Positions 27,641 through 35,010 of a DNA stretch of 35,010 bases are shown here, piece by piece. Origin of the DNA: Candidatus Bipolaricaulota bacterium (GTDB lineage Bacteria > Bipolaricaulota > Bipolaricaulia > M55B111). The notes under the pieces are model-generated. The model worked only from the letters and a program-made list of their open reading frames with translations. It did not search any database and was not told the origin of the DNA. Within the stretch, counting starts at the first letter, position 1. Each line of letters begins with the position of its first letter. Position numbers and translations under genes: made by a program. Location of the stretch: assembly GCA_021735185.1 (NCBI GenBank), contig JAIPHN010000004.1, positions 1 through 35,010 of the forward strand, read 5' to 3'.

Positions 27641-28463
27641 TATAACCTACTACCTCCTCACCGTATCCGGCTACTTCTCCGGAAGTGGCATATTTTAGTT
27701 CGCTGGGTTCGAGAGCCTCATTCAAAGCAATATTCAACAGAACTGCTATCGCTCCGTACCCGCAGATCGATATATCATGCTCTCGCACTTTTTTGTAAAA
27801 CCCCTCCGAATCCAAATCTATTATGGATTGAACTGCTCTTTTGTCCTTTTTTTCGGCGATCTCCTGTTTTTCATAATGGGAAAAATCCGTACTGGCAACC
27901 AGCAGAATCTCCTTCGAAAGGTACTGGCTCATCACGTTCGCCAGGTCTTCAGCGACCTCCTCGTCCTGCCTTTTCAGGCAAACAGGTAAAATCGAAAAAT
28001 CATTTCCCCATAGATGCTGGAGAAAAGGCAATTGAACTTCTATCGAGTGCTCACGCACGAAGGAGGATCGTTCATTCCTTAAATAATCGCTTGACTCCAG
28101 AACTTTTTTACCTAGATCTTCATTCACGTTAACCTCTCCCAGGGGGGTGGACCAGCCACCTTCAACCAGAAGGGAAGCATCAGGGCCAAAACCGGAATGG
28201 TTCGTCCCGATCAGAACTACGGTTTCCGGCACCCCAAACTGTGCAATCCAGTGATACGCGTGTGCCGCAACCGGACCGGAATACCGGTAACCGGCATGGG
28301 GAGCCACAAGCCCTGCAGGCCCGGAAAACCCCGACCCCACACTTCCGGGCAACTCCCCCGGGCCATGTCGATCGGTATAACAGGACTCGATTCGATCCAC
28401 CAGTTGATCCTCTTTCTCTGGATAGAACTTTCCTGCCACTACCGGACCCAAAAAGTTCTGCAT
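27618..28463 (-). CDS. AmmeMemoRadiSam system protein B (MEMO1 family)
   Basis: AGKFYPEKEDQL, GLVAPHAGYRYSGPVAAHAY, VVLIGTNHSGFG, EHSIEVQLPFLQ, ASTDFSHY, CGYGAIAVLL. Confidence 0.93.
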   Translation of the reverse strand: MQNFLGPVVAGKFYPEKEDQLVDRIESCYTDRHGPGELPGSVGSGFSGPAGLVAPHAGYRYSGPVAAHAYHWIAQFGVPETVVLIGTNHSGFGPDASLLVEGGWSTPLGEVNVNEDLGKKVLESSDYLRNERSSFVREHSIEVQLPFLQHLWGNDFSILPVCLKRQDEEVAEDLANVMSQYLSKEILLVASTDFSHYEKQEIAEKKDKRAVQSIIDLDSEGFYKKVREHDISICGYGAIAVLLNIALNEALEPSELKYATSGEVAGYGEEVVGYSAIGFRK

Positions 28464-28502
28464 GGTTTAACTCCCTCCGTTGTTATGCTCAAATATCGTT
28501 GA

Positions 28503-28531
28503 ATTATAAGTTAAGAAGACGAGTTTAACAA
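28503..28531 (-). promoter_or_regulatory. Sigma70-type promoter for the MEMO-yicC-gmk-acpS group
   Basis: Minus strand TTGTTA (28531-28526) - 17 nt - TATAAT (28508-28503). Confidence 0.65.
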
Positions 28532-28586
28532 AATACGCCGGACGTTACTTTTCAATGTTACTTTTCGCGGTGGATATAAATCCTTA

Positions 28587-28614
28587 TTGATCTACTACTT
28601 AACTTTAGTATAAT
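28587..28614 (+). promoter_or_regulatory. Sigma70-type promoter for tRNA-Gln/tRNA-Glu
   Basis: TTGATC (28587-28592) - 16 nt - TATAAT (28609-28614), 10 nt before tRNA-Gln. Confidence 0.7.
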
Positions 28615-28624
28615 TAATGGGATT

Positions 28625-28698
28625 TGGGAGATCGTCTAATGGTAGGACGGCGGGTTCTGGACCCGTTAGTGGAGGTTCGAATCCTCCTCTCCCAGCCA
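28625..28698 (+). tRNA. tRNA-Gln (anticodon CTG), CCA encoded
   Basis: Acceptor TGGGAGA/TCTCCCA, anticodon arm GCGGG-TTCTGGA-CCCGT, T arm GGAGG-TTCGAAT-CCTCC, U1-A72 and G73 as in glutaminyl tRNAs, GCCA end. Confidence 0.95.
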
Positions 28699-28704
28699 AG
28701 ACTC

Positions 28705-28780
28705 GGTCCCGTCGTCTAGCGGCCCAGGATATCGGGTTCTCATCCCGGCGACAGGGGTTCGAATCCCCTCGGGACTGCCA
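28705..28780 (+). tRNA. tRNA-Glu (anticodon CTC), CCA encoded
   Basis: GGTCCCGTCGTCTAGCGGCCCAGGA..., anticodon loop TTCTCAT, T arm AGGGG-TTCGAAT-CCCCT, acceptor CGGGACT-GCCA. Confidence 0.94.
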
Positions 28781-28906
28781 GCAAATCCGCCAGTTCACCC
28801 ACCCTAAGACGCAGCTAAGAAGAGGACTGAGTGCTATTTACGATTCTCCGAACTTGAGAAGATATAATCCCTCTCGTAAAATTCGTGAGTTAAGAGGTGA
28901 GTTTAA

Positions 28907-30808
28907 TTGAACGAGGATAATGACTTTGAAAATCGTGACTTTGACCGTCGTGAAGACGAGGACCGAGACGACCAGGGTCAGTTCAATTTTCCCAACAACA
29001 ATAACAATAATTTCCGCAACATTGCTCTGATAGTCGGAGCAATTATACTGTCTCTGATCCTCTTTCAGACACTCTTTAATGCGCCGTCCAATCAGGACGA
29101 AATAAGCTATACAGAATTCTTACGCCAGGTTGAGAATGGAAGAATTAGCAGCATTACCGTTAAGGGCGGTCTGATAAACGGAACTTACAAAAGTGGCGGC
29201 AATTTCGTGACAAGGGGCCCCCCGGAACCCACGGATTACCTCTCTAAATTAAGGGAACAGGGTATCAGTGTTACGTTCAAAGAGGATTCCGACAGCAACT
29301 GGTTCTTCTCGCTGCTGATATCGCTACTGCCCGTTCTATTGATTGTCGGACTGTGGATCTTTATGATGCGTCGAATGCAGGGGAACAATGCCCTGAACTT
29401 TGGTCAAAGCAAGGCAGATCTCGTCAGCAAGGAATTTTCGGATGTAAGTTTCGATGACTTCGCAGGAGTCGAAGAAGTCAAACAGGAAGTAGAAGAGATA
29501 GTAGAATACCTGAAAAATCCGGAAAGGTTTGAGAAACTGGGCGCAGAAGTTCCAAAGGGGATGATTCTGGTCGGTGCACCCGGAACAGGAAAAACCCTCC
29601 TGTCTAGAGCTATAGCAGGAGAAGCGGACGTTCCCTTTTACCAGACCAGCGGCTCAAACTTCGTCGAAATGTTTGTCGGAGTCGGGGCGTCCCGGGTCCG
29701 CAACATGTTTGAAAAGGCAAAGGAAAACTCCCCTTCGATTATCTTTATAGACGAACTAGATGCAATTGGAAGGAAACGTGGGGCCGGTATTGGCGGTGGT
29801 CACGACGAGCGTGAACAAACGTTAAACGAACTTCTATCAGAGATGGATGGGTTTGACCCCAACGAAGGAGTAATCATTCTGGCAGCGACAAATAGACCGG
29901 ACGTACTCGATCCCGCACTGCTCCGCCCCGGTAGATTTGATCGAAAAATTACAGTTCCCAGTCCTGACATAAAGGGCAGAAAAGAGATACTTGAGGTCCA
30001 CACCAAAAATAAGGAGATATCGGAAGACGTGGACCTTGACATCCTGGCACGGAGAACTCCCGGTTTCGTCGGAGCTGATCTCGAAAACCTTGCCAACGAG
30101 GCAGCCCTGCTGGCCGGCCGAAAAGGAAAGGACACCGTAGAAATGACTGACTTCGAACAATCAATTGACAGGGTTATCGCCGGAGTAAAACGCAAGGGGA
30201 TGGCAATAAACGAGGATGAAAAGGAAAAGATCGCCTACCACGAATCAGGCCACGCGATTATCGGAAAACTATTACCGAACGCGGATCCCGTGCACAAGAT
30301 TTCGATCATTCCGAGATCCAACGGCGCCCTCGGTTTTACGCTTCAGTTACCTTTAGAGGAAAAATTCCTGGTTTCCAAGTCAGAACTTCTGGACAAGTTA
30401 ACAACTTTGCTGGGAGGCCGAACGGCGGAAGAATTAATATACAGCGAAGTTACGACCGGTGCCCAGGACGATTTCAAAAAGGGAACCGATATCGCCAAAC
30501 GTATGGTCGTCCAATACGGGATGAGCGATAAACTTGGTCCGATCAACCTTGGTAGTGAAAACGGTAACGTCTTCCTCGGCGAGGAGATAGTGAAAAGCAA
30601 CGAACACTCAGAAGAAGTCTCTTCTCTGGTTGACAAGGAAATACGTAAAATCGTTGAAAGCTGTCACGAAAAGGCACAAAATATTCTCAGTCAAAACCAG
30701 GAAATACTGGAAAAGCTGGCGGAAAAATTGATTGAGGTCGAGGAACTGGAGGGGGAACAGTTAGAAGAGATCCTTGACCAGGCAGCCTTGCCCTCCAATA
30801 GCTCTTAA
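28907..30808 (+). CDS. ftsH: ATP-dependent zinc metalloprotease FtsH (TTG start)
   Basis: Walker [23 protein letters not shown] region [25 protein letters not shown] zinc motif, N-terminal TM and periplasmic domain. Confidence 0.97.
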   Translation: MNEDNDFENRDFDRREDEDRDDQGQFNFPNNNNNNFRNIALIVGAIILSLILFQTLFNAPSNQDEISYTEFLRQVENGRISSITVKGGLINGTYKSGGNFVTRGPPEPTDYLSKLREQGISVTFKEDSDSNWFFSLLISLLPVLLIVGLWIFMMRRMQGNNALNFGQSKADLVSKEFSDVSFDDFAGVEEVKQEVEEIVEYLKNPERFEKLGAEVPKGMILVGAPGTGKTLLSRAIAGEADVPFYQTSGSNFVEMFVGVGASRVRNMFEKAKENSPSIIFIDELDAIGRKRGAGIGGGHDEREQTLNELLSEMDGFDPNEGVIILAATNRPDVLDPALLRPGRFDRKITVPSPDIKGRKEILEVHTKNKEISEDVDLDILARRTPGFVGADLENLANEAALLAGRKGKDTVEMTDFEQSIDRVIAGVKRKGMAINEDEKEKIAYHESGHAIIGKLLPNADPVHKISIIPRSNGALGFTLQLPLEEKFLVSKSELLDKLTTLLGGRTAEELIYSEVTTGAQDDFKKGTDIAKRMVVQYGMSDKLGPINLGSENGNVFLGEEIVKSNEHSEEVSSLVDKEIRKIVESCHEKAQNILSQNQEILEKLAEKLIEVEELEGEQLEEILDQAALPSNSS

Positions 30809-30816
30809 CTCACGCT

Positions 30817-31998
30817 ATGGCTAAAAATCTCGCATTACTTGGCTCTACAGGTTCAATCGGAACTCAAACACTGGAAGTTATTCAGTCATTGAACAATTCC
30901 GGGCAGGAGAACTTTAATGTTCTCGGTCTCGGATGTGGAACCAACGTCGGACTACTTGCCGAACAGGTGAGAGAATTTCGGCCCGATATTATATCCGTAA
31001 AAAGCGAGAAGGAGCGAGAAGAAATTTCCGGAGGGATCCCGGAAAACGTAGAGATCACGACGGGCCGGGAGGGATTAAATCGACTGGCTCAGTTACCCGA
31101 AGCGGGGACTGTGATAAACGCTCTGGTCGGTTTCGTGGGGCTTGAACCGACACTGCAAGCTATAGGTGAAGCGGATAGACTCCTCCTTGCCAATAAGGAG
31201 TCTCTAGTAGTTGGCGGCTCACTTGTCACGGACAGGCTGTCGGAACAAGAAACTACATTGATACCGATAGACAGCGAGCACAACGCAATATTCCAGGCCC
31301 TCGAGACGGGAAAGCAGGAAGAGATCGAAACTCTTATCATTACGGCTTCCGGCGGCCCTTTTCTCTCGACCCCCCTAAAAGAGATCCCGGAAGCAACGCC
31401 CGAGGAAGCACTTGATCATCCAAACTGGGACATGGGAAGCAGAATCACCTGCGATTCGGCATCCATGGTAAATAAGGGGCTCGAAGTAATCGAAGCCCAT
31501 TGGCTTTTTGATCTACCCTATGATCAAATAAAACCAGTCGTTCACCCACAATCGTTCGTTCACTCCCTGGTACAATTCCGAGACGGTTCTATGATCGGCG
31601 AACTGGGTGAGCCCGATATGAAGGTACCAATCCAGTACTCTCTTACTTATCCTGATAGGAGGGCTAATAATTACGAGAGAACTGGCCTGGCCGAAATTGC
31701 CAGCCTTGATTTCAAAGAGCTTGAAAGGGAAAGGTATCCAGCCTATCAGGTAGTCGTCCAGGCAGGGAAAACCGGAGGCAACAGCCCTGCAGCCATCAAC
31801 GGTGCCGACGAGGCGCTAATTGAAGAATTTCTGACCGGAGAAATCAAATTTGGTGGTATTGCAGAGGGGCTAGAAATCGTCCTTCGGGAAATGGATAGAA
31901 TAGAAAATCCAACGCTTTCGGACCTGAAATCTAGTGACAGCTGGGCGAGAAAAAAGGTTAATGAACTCGTAAAAACAGAGGTAATTGGAGAGGGATAA
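30817..31998 (+). CDS. dxr: 1-deoxy-D-xylulose 5-phosphate reductoisomerase
   Basis: ALLGSTGSIGTQTLEVI, LLANKESLVVGG, IPIDSEHNAIFQ, ASGGPF, DHPNWDMGSRITCDSASMVNKGLEVIEAHWLF. Confidence 0.97.
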   Translation: MAKNLALLGSTGSIGTQTLEVIQSLNNSGQENFNVLGLGCGTNVGLLAEQVREFRPDIISVKSEKEREEISGGIPENVEITTGREGLNRLAQLPEAGTVINALVGFVGLEPTLQAIGEADRLLLANKESLVVGGSLVTDRLSEQETTLIPIDSEHNAIFQALETGKQEEIETLIITASGGPFLSTPLKEIPEATPEEALDHPNWDMGSRITCDSASMVNKGLEVIEAHWLFDLPYDQIKPVVHPQSFVHSLVQFRDGSMIGELGEPDMKVPIQYSLTYPDRRANNYERTGLAEIASLDFKELERERYPAYQVVVQAGKTGGNSPAAINGADEALIEEFLTGEIKFGGIAEGLEIVLREMDRIENPTLSDLKSSDSWARKKVNELVKTEVIGEG

Positions 31999-32002
31999 GA
32001 TT

Positions 32003-32644
32003 ATGTCAAATAAGTGCGTATACTGTGGAGAGCGCAAAGGAAAAAGGGAATGTCCCGCACTCGGGGGATTGATTTGCAGCCGTTGCTGCGGGGAACATCG
32101 GGGGGTTGAAATCAAATGTCCTCCGGACTGCCGATATTTTAAGAAACACGAAGAATTCCAGCAGTCAAAACAGGCGGAATCATACAGAAAGATCTGGGCA
32201 GAAGAAAACGAAGATATTCTGGAGGAACAGGACAGGAAGATGATCGAGGCAATAGGCGTTCTGGAGACCTTGATCTACTACCGTTATCGGGACGACACGA
32301 CTTTAACCGACAAAAGGGTAATCAAGGGGTTAGAAGGTCTGGAAAACCGGTTCAAAACGATAGAACTGCCAGGTAGCCCGTCAGAGTTCGCGGATTTCGC
32401 TTACGAAGAACTCAAGCCTCTCATCGAACGGGGCAAGTTCACTGAAAAGCAACTTAAAGATGCAACTAGTCGATTACTCGGAATAGCTCAGACCTTTACG
32501 GATGAGTCTCGTCGCCTGGTTCAGGGTGCAGTGGGAAGAATTAAAGAAGATTACGACCTGCCAGCCGAGGGGCCGGAGAACAGAACCGAGGAAATAGAAT
32601 CCCTTATAACTACTCCAGATCAATTTAACCAGGGGCCAACTTGA
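32003..32644 (+). CDS. Uncharacterised protein with N-terminal 8-Cys zinc-binding-like module
   Basis: MSNKCVYCGERKGKRECPALGGLICSRCCGEHRGVEIKCPPDCRYF then a helical C-terminus; ATG at 32003 with GGAGAGGG upstream preferred over ORF start 31985. Confidence 0.75.
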   Translation: MSNKCVYCGERKGKRECPALGGLICSRCCGEHRGVEIKCPPDCRYFKKHEEFQQSKQAESYRKIWAEENEDILEEQDRKMIEAIGVLETLIYYRYRDDTTLTDKRVIKGLEGLENRFKTIELPGSPSEFADFAYEELKPLIERGKFTEKQLKDATSRLLGIAQTFTDESRRLVQGAVGRIKEDYDLPAEGPENRTEEIESLITTPDQFNQGPT

Positions 32645-32725
32645 GAGGGGAATAACACCGGAGATTTGGCTTAGGATGTTAAAAATCCGGAAAGGAACCG
32701 AGGAAGAATCCAAGTCCTCGAGGTA

Positions 32726-34246
32726 TCAATCCCCCACCTGGAGCAGTTCCTCCGCAAAGGTCTCCTTCAGGCCAAGTAGAAAGCCCGCCCCAAGATAACT
32801 GCCCGCACCCAGGATCACCCCGGAAGCCACGATAGCAAGATCGCTCGCAGTAGGAATAAATTCACGAATAGCTATGACGACGAAACCCATAATCAAAACC
32901 GACGCCAGGACTTTTAATAGAAAGCGGCCCTCGGGTAAAAAACCTTTTAAACCCGTTTTCGCCCCAAAAACGATTAACAAAAGCCCCCCGTTGACTACGC
33001 CGCTTACGCCGGTTGCCAGGGCTAAACCGCCCACTTCCATAGGTCCTACCAGCAAGAGGTCAAGCGCGACGTTAACGGCAACTGCAAAGAGACTCACAAA
33101 TACGGGGGTAACTGTATCCTTCATTGAGTAAAAAGCCCGGGAAAAGAGCGTGACGAAACTATAACCGACTAAACCTACCAGATACATATCGAGTACATGC
33201 ACGGTCCGGGCAGTGTCAGAAGGCAGGAAGTTCCTGTGTTCAAACAATAATTCTATAATCGGTTTTCCCAGTACAAACAACCCCAGAGTAGCAGGCAGAA
33301 CTATCAAAAGGGAGATCTTTACCCCCCTGTTAAGCATCTCGGCAAATTCTTCGTCGTCACCCGTGGACCAGCGTTCAGAGAGACGAGGCAGGATTGCCGT
33401 GGATATGGCAATTGCAAACAGGCCCAGCGGTAACTGATAAAGTCTTGTGGCGTACTGAAGAGAAGAAACGGAACCGGCAACCAGATGAGAAGCCAGTTTG
33501 TTATCAACCATAACGTTGACCTGCATCGCGACCAGGCCAATAATTACAGGCGTCATCATCCTGAGAGACCGCTTTAAACCTGGATGAAGCGGAAATAAAA
33601 CCGGCTTCCAGGAAAAACCATTTCGTTTTAAATAGGGCACCTGGAAGGCAAGTTGGCCAAAACCCCCAATTAGAACTCCGACAGCCAAACCGAAGATAGG
33701 GCGAGAGAATAATCTTCCCAGTAACAGAGCTCCGAGTATTACCCCTACGTTAAAGAATACGGGCGCAAAAGCCGGGGCAAAGAAAGATTTTTTCGATTTC
33801 AAAATACCCATCACCAGCGCAGCCAATCCAATTATCCCGATAAAAGGAAAGATGACCCTGGTCAGCTCGACCGTCAGTTCCTGCTGCGACGGAGAAAATC
33901 CGGAAGCGAGAAAAGGAATGAAATATGGGGCCAGAGTTATTCCGCCAAGAATTACCAGAGGGAAAGTAATAAGGGATAAATTGATAGCATTTGCAGCCAT
34001 TTTACTGGCTTCTTTTGGATCGGTCTGAAGGTAATCGGTGTAAACCGGGATAAATGAAAGAGCCAGGGCCCCTTCCGCAAGCAACCGCCGAAGAAAATGT
34101 GGGACGTAGAAAGCAATCAGATAGGCATCGTAAGCAGGACCGGCACCGAACTTATCGGCAATTACGATATCCCGAAAAAGTCCGAAAACACGCGAAACCG
34201 CCGTAGCACCAGCAATAATTACGATATCCCTGGCAAAGCGCTTCAT
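32726..34246 (-). CDS. murJ: Lipid II flippase MurJ (MviN family)
   Basis: MKRFARDIVIIAGATAVSRVFGLFRDIVIADKFGAGPAYDAYLIAFYVPHFLRRLLAEGALALSFIPVYTDYL; many TM segments. Confidence 0.95.
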   Translation of the reverse strand: MKRFARDIVIIAGATAVSRVFGLFRDIVIADKFGAGPAYDAYLIAFYVPHFLRRLLAEGALALSFIPVYTDYLQTDPKEASKMAANAINLSLITFPLVILGGITLAPYFIPFLASGFSPSQQELTVELTRVIFPFIGIIGLAALVMGILKSKKSFFAPAFAPVFFNVGVILGALLLGRLFSRPIFGLAVGVLIGGFGQLAFQVPYLKRNGFSWKPVLFPLHPGLKRSLRMMTPVIIGLVAMQVNVMVDNKLASHLVAGSVSSLQYATRLYQLPLGLFAIAISTAILPRLSERWSTGDDEEFAEMLNRGVKISLLIVLPATLGLFVLGKPIIELLFEHRNFLPSDTARTVHVLDMYLVGLVGYSFVTLFSRAFYSMKDTVTPVFVSLFAVAVNVALDLLLVGPMEVGGLALATGVSGVVNGGLLLIVFGAKTGLKGFLPEGRFLLKVLASVLIMGFVVIAIREFIPTASDLAIVASGVILGAGSYLGAGFLLGLKETFAEELLQVGD

Positions 34247-35010
34247 TGAGACTTTGGTATCAACGCCAGGCCGACCGGAATTTGCCTATTTCCTCCAACT
34301 GACTGGGTGCTCAATCCATCTCGATAAATCATCCCGGCGGACGATCCCCCGTCAAAAGCGATAGCATTAGCTATACCCAGCTCGGATTTATCAAGCAGCT
34401 CTGGCAGGGCTCTTAGGCCTACTCCGCCTCCCGTTACAACGATAAAATATAAGTCTCCCTCGTCGGTGTTCGCCAGTACGGTTCTCCTCGCCCGGCCTTT
34501 GACGAGACCTCCATCCATGGTAAAATTCTCTCTCTCCAGATCCAGCACATTTTCACCGTCCTTAATCAGCAATGGACCAGCACTAACGGCACCGCGTAAA
34601 AGCGGGACAAAAGGCTCCATCGTCCAGTCAAATTCGGCATTATCGCCCCGAACGAGCCCCGAAATCTCCTCCTGTCTTTTCCCAGTTGCAGCCACGATTG
34701 TTTTCCCGGAAGTAATAGAATTCGGAAAGCTACTCCGACGTTCAATCACTTTCCCATCCCCCAGAACCAGCACTGTTCCGGAATTAATCCGGCCAGGATC
34801 GTTCCCGTAGTTCCCGGTATAGACTACAAGGTCATCGTTGCTTACCGGTCTATTAAACCCGCGGACGGTGACCTTCCCGCCTGAAGTCCGCAAAAACAAA
34901 TCGAGGTCCGGCCGAAAAAACCTTAATCTACCGAAGTAATCTATCCCCAGCGCCGCGCGGTTACCCCAGTCACGCGATAATAATTTACCGTTTTTGACTA
35001 TAAGGCCGAT
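34243..35010 (-). CDS. Phosphodiester glycosidase family (NAGPA/DUF2233-like) protein, 5' end beyond window
   Basis: Frame stays open past the called TTG at 34899 to the window edge (IGLIVKNGKLLSRDWGNRAALGIDYFGRLRFFRPDLDLFLRTSGGKVTVRGFN...); C-terminal AIAFDGGSSAGMIYRDGLSTQS; ATGA overlap with murJ. Confidence 0.8.
   Translation of the reverse strand: MGLIVKNGKLLSRDWGNRAALGIDYFGRLRFFRPDLDLFLRTSGGKVTVRGFNRPVSNDDLVVYTGNYGNDPGRINSGTVLVLGDGKVIERRSSFPNSITSGKTIVAATGKRQEEISGLVRGDNAEFDWTMEPFVPLLRGAVSAGPLLIKDGENVLDLERENFTMDGGLVKGRARRTVLANTDEGDLYFIVVTGGGVGLRALPELLDKSELGIANAIAFDGGSSAGMIYRDGLSTQSVGGNRQIPVGLALIPKSQ

Noticed and set aside
28595-28910. ORFs over the tRNA pair (minus RGDSNPCRRDEN...GGFEPP; plus MGFGRSSNGRTAGSG...)
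   Set aside because: These are translations of tRNA genes and their antisense, a classic spurious annotation; the tRNA structures explain the sequence fully.
32655-32725. Inverted repeats between the convergent Cys-rich gene and murJ (CGAGGA...TCCTCG; CCGGA...TCCGG)
   Set aside because: Short stems without a U-tract; could be a terminator but evidence is too weak to annotate.
1-35010. CRISPR arrays, transposases, integrases, phage genes or toxin-antitoxin pairs
   Set aside because: None seen; no direct-repeat arrays and no recognisable mobile or defence proteins in the ORFs.

Overview
This is a bacterial housekeeping region. I found no CRISPR array, transposon, prophage or obvious defence cassette. 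From 1 to about 20.9 kb everything is on the minus strand. Read in the direction of transcription this block is era-deoC-recO-hpf, then a divergent PP-loop/DUF814-like protein, then pcrA/uvrD-fmdB, then rpoC, then a fused str-S10-spc ribosomal cluster: rpsL-rpsG-fusA-rpsJ-rplC-rplD-rplW-rplB-rpsS-rplV-rpsC-rplP-rpmC-rpsQ-rplN-rplX-(rplE start). A plus-strand block follows (ispE-cmk-plsC-rpsA-plsY). Next is a minus-strand block (AmmeMemoRadiSam B/MEMO-yicC-gmk-acpS). After that come tRNA-Gln(CTG), tRNA-Glu(CTC), ftsH, dxr and an 8-Cys zinc-ribbon-like protein on the plus strand. The window closes with murJ and a truncated phosphodiester-glycosidase-family protein on the minus strand. The most notable points are: rpoC is not next to rpoB; tuf is missing between fusA and rpsJ; the 1654-aa RpoC has an N-terminal insertion, an apparent internal duplication and extra SBHM-like repeats; a PP-loop tRNA-thiolase-like protein has a degenerate SGGxDS motif; and an uncharacterised Cys-rich protein follows dxr. 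I do not see convincing evidence of a wholly new multi-gene system.
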